64,000 bases of DNA from JANQPX01 sp050633905 (GTDB lineage: Bacteria > Pseudomonadota > Alphaproteobacteria > Geminicoccales > Geminicoccaceae), in the NCBI GenBank assembly GCA_050633905.1, contig JBOEHJ010000053.1, positions 16,609 to 80,608 on the forward strand. Direction: 5' to 3'. The first letter of the stretch is position 1; each line of letters begins with the position of its first letter. Under the pieces are notes generated by a model, which worked only from the letters and a program-made list of their open reading frames with translations, was not told where the DNA came from and did no database searches. This document shows, one piece after another, positions 60,744 through 64,000 of the stretch. The translations under genes and the position numbers were made by a program.

Positions 60744-61164
60744 CTCTAGCCGTCCTCTATTTTTGATATCATTGAAACAACGTTGCCAGCCTTCCGACTT
60801 ATTACAGAAACCTATGGCTCCTGCCATCAAGATCAATTGAAAGTGAACCCATCGTTGGAAATTTGTCGGTCACGGTACAGGCTTTAGTGTCCACTAGGGG
60901 GGCGTTCCTTCCAGCGCAAATGGCGTAGCTGATTAAGCTTGCAGCCTATCTTTCAGGGCCGACCTTCGCGCAAGGGATGCTGAAACGAAGACCGCGAAAC
61001 GCGCCTGATGCGGATTGCCGCTCGAATGCAGGATGTCCTGTCTGGCCGTGCCCACTTTACCACACTTCAGTACTGGCAATTGATCGAACGACAAGGCATC
61101 CGCGGTCGGCCATTGTGGCTATCCAGGGTGGCCCTTAGTCTATCGTCCCTAGCTGTGGGAGAAA
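60744..61164. other. Divergent region between M48 and beta-galactosidase genes
   Basis: The 420 bases contain no supported gene. A plus frame (61008-61274) overlaps the GH42 start and is not convincing. Promoters for the two divergent genes should lie here. Confidence 0.4.
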
Positions 61165-63117
61165 ATGAACTTGCTTGGTGTTTGCTACTATCCCGAGCAT
61201 TGGCCGGAGGCGCGCTGGCCCGAAGATGCTGCGATGATGGCGGATTTGGGCATCCGCTTTGTTCGGATTGGTGAATTTGCCTGGAGCAGGCTCGAGCCTG
61301 CCCGTGACCAGTTCGATTGGGACTGGCTGGATCGGGTCCTCGAAAGCTTGAATATAGCCGGGCTCCAAGTTGTCCTAGGCACACCGACCGCGACGCCACC
61401 TAAATGGCTGGTCGATCGGCAGCCCGACATTTTGGCATGGGGTGAAGATGGTTTGCCCAGGCGCTTCGGATCCCGGCGGCATTATTGCTTCACCAGCCCG
61501 TCTTGGCGGCAGGAGACGGCTCGAATCTGCCTGCAGCTCGCGCGACGCTACGGCGATCATCCAGCGATTGTCGGCTGGCAGCTGGATAATGAATATGGCT
61601 GCCATGACACGGTCTTGTCCTACGCACCCCATTGCCGGCCTGCCTTTCAGCGTTGGCTGCAGCGCCGCCATGGCTCGATCGAGCGTCTGAACGAAGCCTG
61701 GGGAACGATCTTTTGGAGCCAGGGCTATACCGACTTCAATCAGATCGGATTGCCCCATCGAACGGTGACCGAAGCCAACCCAGCTCATCTTTTGGATTAC
61801 CGGCATTTTTCATCCGATCAGGTGGTCGACTACAATCGCATGCAGGCTGAGATCATTCGGCAGCATTCGCCGGAGCGGTTCATTAGCCACAATGCGATGG
61901 GACTGTTTCATGATTTCGATCATGCAGCCCTTGCGAGCGACCTGGATGTGATCACCTGGGACAGCTATCCCCTTGGTTTCACCGATCAACGCATGGGCTT
62001 GGATGACAAGACCAGGGCGTCGTTGGCAAGAACGGGTCACCCCGACATCGCTGCCTGGCATCATGATCTCTACCGGGGCATGAAGGAAGGTGGTCGGTTC
62101 TGGGTGATGGAGCAGCAGCCAGGGCCGGTCAATTGGGCCGACCACAACCCTATACCGGCCGATAACATGGTGCGCCTTTGGACCTTGGAGGCACTTGCTC
62201 ACGGTGCCGAGGTCGTCAGCTATTTCCGTTGGCGCCAAGCACCTTTTGCTCAAGAACAGATGCATGCAGGTCTCCTCCGGCCGGATGGCGCGCAGACCAA
62301 GGTCTTCGATGAGGTGCGGCGCGTTCGGGAAGAGATGGGCAAGCTCGGTTTGGATGGTGAAACGACGCGGCCGGCCAAGATCGCCATCATCGCGGATGAT
62401 CAGTCCCACTGGCTTTACGACATCCAGCCGCAGGGCAAGGGATGTGATCTGAAGAAACTCAATCTCGACGTCTACACCGCCTGCCGAAGGCTGGGACAGG
62501 ATGTCGACGTGATCAGACCAGGGGCCGATCTCTCGCCCTATCAATTGGTCTTGATGCCGAGTCTGCCGATCATTTCCGAGGCGGCGATGGAGGCTCTAGC
62601 CGATTTCAAGGGTGTCATGATCGTCGGGCCTCGGTCCGGCAGCAGGACCCGCGTTATGCAGATCCCGGAAATCTTGCCGCCCGGCGCACTCCAGAAATGG
62701 CTGCCTCTCAAGATCACCCAGGTCGCTAGCCTGCCGCCCGGCTATGATGGAAGCTTGACCTGGAAGAAGAAGACTTACCCCGTCGGGCCTTGGCAAGAAG
62801 ATATCGAAAGCGGCCTTAAGGCGATCGGCAAGTTCGATAGCGGCGGCGGGGCGATCTATAAATCCAAGAAGTGGCACTATCTCGGTTTCTGGCCGGATCA
62901 AACGTTCCTGATGGATTATATCGAGGCCGTGCTCGCCGATCTTGATGTTAAGGCACAGCGCTTGCCCGAACGACTGCGGCTACGCCGTCGCGGCAACTTG
63001 ATGTTTGCTTTCAATACAGGGACTGAAACGGCCTCTTTGCCGGTCGCGGAGGGAACGTCGTTCCTCCTAGGTGGGGCTGAACTCGACGCTTGCGATGTCG
63101 CTGTCTGGAAAGACTGA
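61165..63117 (+). CDS. Beta-galactosidase, glycoside hydrolase family 42
   Basis: This 650-residue cytoplasmic enzyme shows the GH42 opening NLLGVCYYPEHWPEARWPED and IRFVRIGEFAWSRLEP. The acid/base glutamate is in GWQLDNEYGC (about E143) and the nucleophile in WVMEQQPGPVNW (about E316). The trimerisation domain with KIAIIADDQSHWLYDIQP near 408 and the C-terminal beta domain are both present. It releases galactose from short galactosides or arabinogalactan fragments rather than lactose in many bacteria. No transporter or regulator is encoded beside it. Confidence 0.93.
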   Translation: MNLLGVCYYPEHWPEARWPEDAAMMADLGIRFVRIGEFAWSRLEPARDQFDWDWLDRVLESLNIAGLQVVLGTPTATPPKWLVDRQPDILAWGEDGLPRRFGSRRHYCFTSPSWRQETARICLQLARRYGDHPAIVGWQLDNEYGCHDTVLSYAPHCRPAFQRWLQRRHGSIERLNEAWGTIFWSQGYTDFNQIGLPHRTVTEANPAHLLDYRHFSSDQVVDYNRMQAEIIRQHSPERFISHNAMGLFHDFDHAALASDLDVITWDSYPLGFTDQRMGLDDKTRASLARTGHPDIAAWHHDLYRGMKEGGRFWVMEQQPGPVNWADHNPIPADNMVRLWTLEALAHGAEVVSYFRWRQAPFAQEQMHAGLLRPDGAQTKVFDEVRRVREEMGKLGLDGETTRPAKIAIIADDQSHWLYDIQPQGKGCDLKKLNLDVYTACRRLGQDVDVIRPGADLSPYQLVLMPSLPIISEAAMEALADFKGVMIVGPRSGSRTRVMQIPEILPPGALQKWLPLKITQVASLPPGYDGSLTWKKKTYPVGPWQEDIESGLKAIGKFDSGGGAIYKSKKWHYLGFWPDQTFLMDYIEAVLADLDVKAQRLPERLRLRRRGNLMFAFNTGTETASLPVAEGTSFLLGGAELDACDVAVWKD

Positions 63118-63128
63118 CCCGAAAGGGT

Positions 63129-63488
63129 TCAATCGCCGAGAATCAGGTTCAAGAGATGGCGGAGGCTTTGGCGATCCCGTTCATCGAGCCGACCCAGAAT
63201 AAGCCTGACAAGCTTCTGTTCCAGAGTGACGATAATGGGTTTCAAGGCGGCGCCGGGATCCAGTCCGGCCGCTTTGATGTTTTGTATCCCGATCTCGCCT
63301 GAACTCGCATTGGGCCGATCCAGATCGGCGATCAGCATGGCAAGCACCTCGGCGCGTTGCTGATTGTAGGTTGTCGAGCTGATGATTACGCTCGGCCCCT
63401 GCACGACATTGCCCTGATGAGGCGTCGCGTAGGATGCCAAAACGATATCGCCAAAGGCGAAACCAGCCCTATTGTCGAAACCTGCCAT
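63129..63488 (-). CDS. MazF/PemK-like toxin-family protein without antitoxin
   Basis: This 119-residue protein matches the PemK/MazF fold: FAFGDIVLASYATPHQGNVV near residue 10, then GPSVIISSTTYNQQRAEVLA near 31 and a C-terminal helix with the KLVRLILGRLDERDRQSLRH block. In the toxin family the first block carries the RNase-active arginine or its equivalent, which is not clearly present here. No antitoxin-sized gene lies upstream (63489 to about 63700) or downstream. It could be a solitary or repurposed RNase. It converges on the beta-galactosidase. Confidence 0.7.
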   Translation of the reverse strand: MAGFDNRAGFAFGDIVLASYATPHQGNVVQGPSVIISSTTYNQQRAEVLAMLIADLDRPNASSGEIGIQNIKAAGLDPGAALKPIIVTLEQKLVRLILGRLDERDRQSLRHLLNLILGD

Positions 63489-63864
63489 GTAATTATTTTC
63501 GCGATACAGCCTGATTGATCAGACACATCAGTTTTCTAAGCTGAGGCAACCGACCCATGAAACATGGTTACCTTATCATTTCCCCAGGCAAGTACAATCT
63601 CCGGGTTCTAGCTGATCTCGTTCGGAAGATGGGAAAGTTTGTCACATCCTCCAAAGAGATTTTCATTGTTTTCAATGCAGTCTTTCGTTGAACGTTGGTA
63701 ACGATTTAACGTGGCCATATCGGTATTGTCTGAACGTGTTTGTTGGGTGTTATGAAATTATTGATTGAACTTTCCGATACTGGCCAAAGTCATGGTCGCG
63801 AGCGTTCAAGGTGGAGCGTAAGAGGCGGGGATAATCGGGTGTCCTGCCACTTGATGTAACAAAG
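63489..63864. other. Upstream region of the MazF-like gene
   Basis: No gene is supported. A 35-codon plus frame at 63752-63859 has no ribosome site. The stretch has several AT-rich patches suited to promoters, in particular 63655-63720. Confidence 0.35.
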
Positions 63865-63894
63865 CCCCCGGCCGTTTCGATAACGGACCGGGGG
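63865..63894 (-). terminator. Strong terminator of the outer-membrane-protein gene
   Basis: CCCCCGG-CCGTT pairs with AACGG-CCGGGGG (12 pairs, one bulged A, 5-base loop). On the minus strand it is followed by CTTTGTT. It lies 54 bases after the stop of the partial minus-strand gene at the window end. Confidence 0.8.
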
Positions 63895-63947
63895 AACTAT
63901 CACTTAATCGTATGCCTTGATCGGCAAAGGCCGTCCGGCGGTTATCC

Positions 63948-64000
63948 TCAGAACTTAAGCTTGTAGGTCAGTCCGAGGCCGACATCGGGGTCGGCGTTTT
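63948..64000 (-). CDS. C-terminal end of an outer-membrane beta-barrel protein (partial)
   Basis: The last 53 bases of the window encode, on the minus strand, NADPDVGLGLTYKLKF and a TGA stop. The alternating pattern ending in a terminal phenylalanine is the beta-signal by which the Bam machinery recognises outer-membrane barrels such as porins. The rest of the gene is outside the window, so the type of barrel is unknown. Confidence 0.6.
   Translation of the reverse strand, partial: NADPDVGLGLTYKLKF

Noticed and set aside
59550..60749. Plus-strand open frame of 399 codons
   Set aside because: It runs out of frame through the end of rnc and antisense through the M48 protease. Both real genes have catalytic motifs, while this frame has none.
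63752..63859. 35-codon plus-strand frame as an antitoxin for the MazF-like gene
   Set aside because: It is on the opposite strand, lacks a ribosome site and has no antitoxin features.

Overview
The window reads as a chromosomal segment of a free-living alphaproteobacterium, most like the Rhodospirillales and related orders. Supporting evidence: a GapR (DUF2312) protein, which is restricted to Alphaproteobacteria; the order NYN protein / rpoZ / relA-spoT / DUF2062 / acpS / lepB / rnc; the fabI-aroC pair; a DUF1127 protein; and moderately high G+C with ATG, GTG and TTG starts. The species cannot be named from the sequence. No tRNA, rRNA, CRISPR array, prophage or intact insertion sequence was seen.

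Layout. 0.1-8.1 kb: a Baeyer-Villiger-type monooxygenase and a ketopantoate-reductase-like protein, a CorC/HlyC-type CBS membrane protein, a lipoprotein, and a tight GST / queG / NAD-epimerase run. 8.1-17.5 kb: an alpha/beta hydrolase, a GT4 glycosyltransferase, thrS-infC, an aminopeptidase P, the decayed end of a TIR-domain gene, a Gfo/Idh/MocA oxidoreductase and an exported protein. 18-22 kb: DUF1127, the two TRAP permease subunits without a binding protein, a Rid-family protein, a hotspot of palindromic repeats, and ssb. 22-31 kb: cytochrome c, a PPOX-fold protein broken by an N-gap, uvrA, chorismate mutase, an MECR-like enoyl reductase, and a cupin / lipoprotein / DnaJ-like operon. 31-40 kb: small accessory genes (GFA, TfoX-N), a TfdA-like dioxygenase with an SDR, a wecC-like remnant, an MFS permease, a zinc alcohol dehydrogenase and an NlpD-like LysM/M23 lipoprotein. 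40-45 kb: sugar isomerase, second DnaJ-like protein, YihY, fabI, aroC. 45-48 kb: a small accessory island with an acidic mini-protein, a secreted trypsin-like protease and a lipoprotein carrying the same propeptide-like motif, next to very AT-rich DNA. 48-60 kb: AEC transporter, gapR, a comF pseudogene, grxC, a TerB/J-domain protein, TfoX-like, UDG, NYN, then the stringent-response and housekeeping block. 60-64 kb: M48 lipoprotein protease, GH42 beta-galactosidase, a lone MazF/PemK-like protein, and the C-terminus of an outer-membrane barrel.

Two observations stand out. First, an 18-nt operator-like motif (consensus ATGANGTGGYCAYGCCAC, core TGGYCAYRCCA) occurs at about ten intergenic places. 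Several lie just upstream of catabolic or transport genes: the BVMO, the MECR-like reductase, the cupin operon, the AEC transporter, and the region between the TRAP and Rid genes. Four copies are paired with a second block (CTTGGCCGCATACCG), so the motif is either a regulon signature or a mobile palindromic repeat. Second, the serine protease and its neighbouring lipoprotein share a tryptophan/ENAP/GGPP segment, which suggests a split propeptide or inhibitor system. Decayed genes (TIR, wecC-like, comF) and dispersed palindromes mark the accessory parts.
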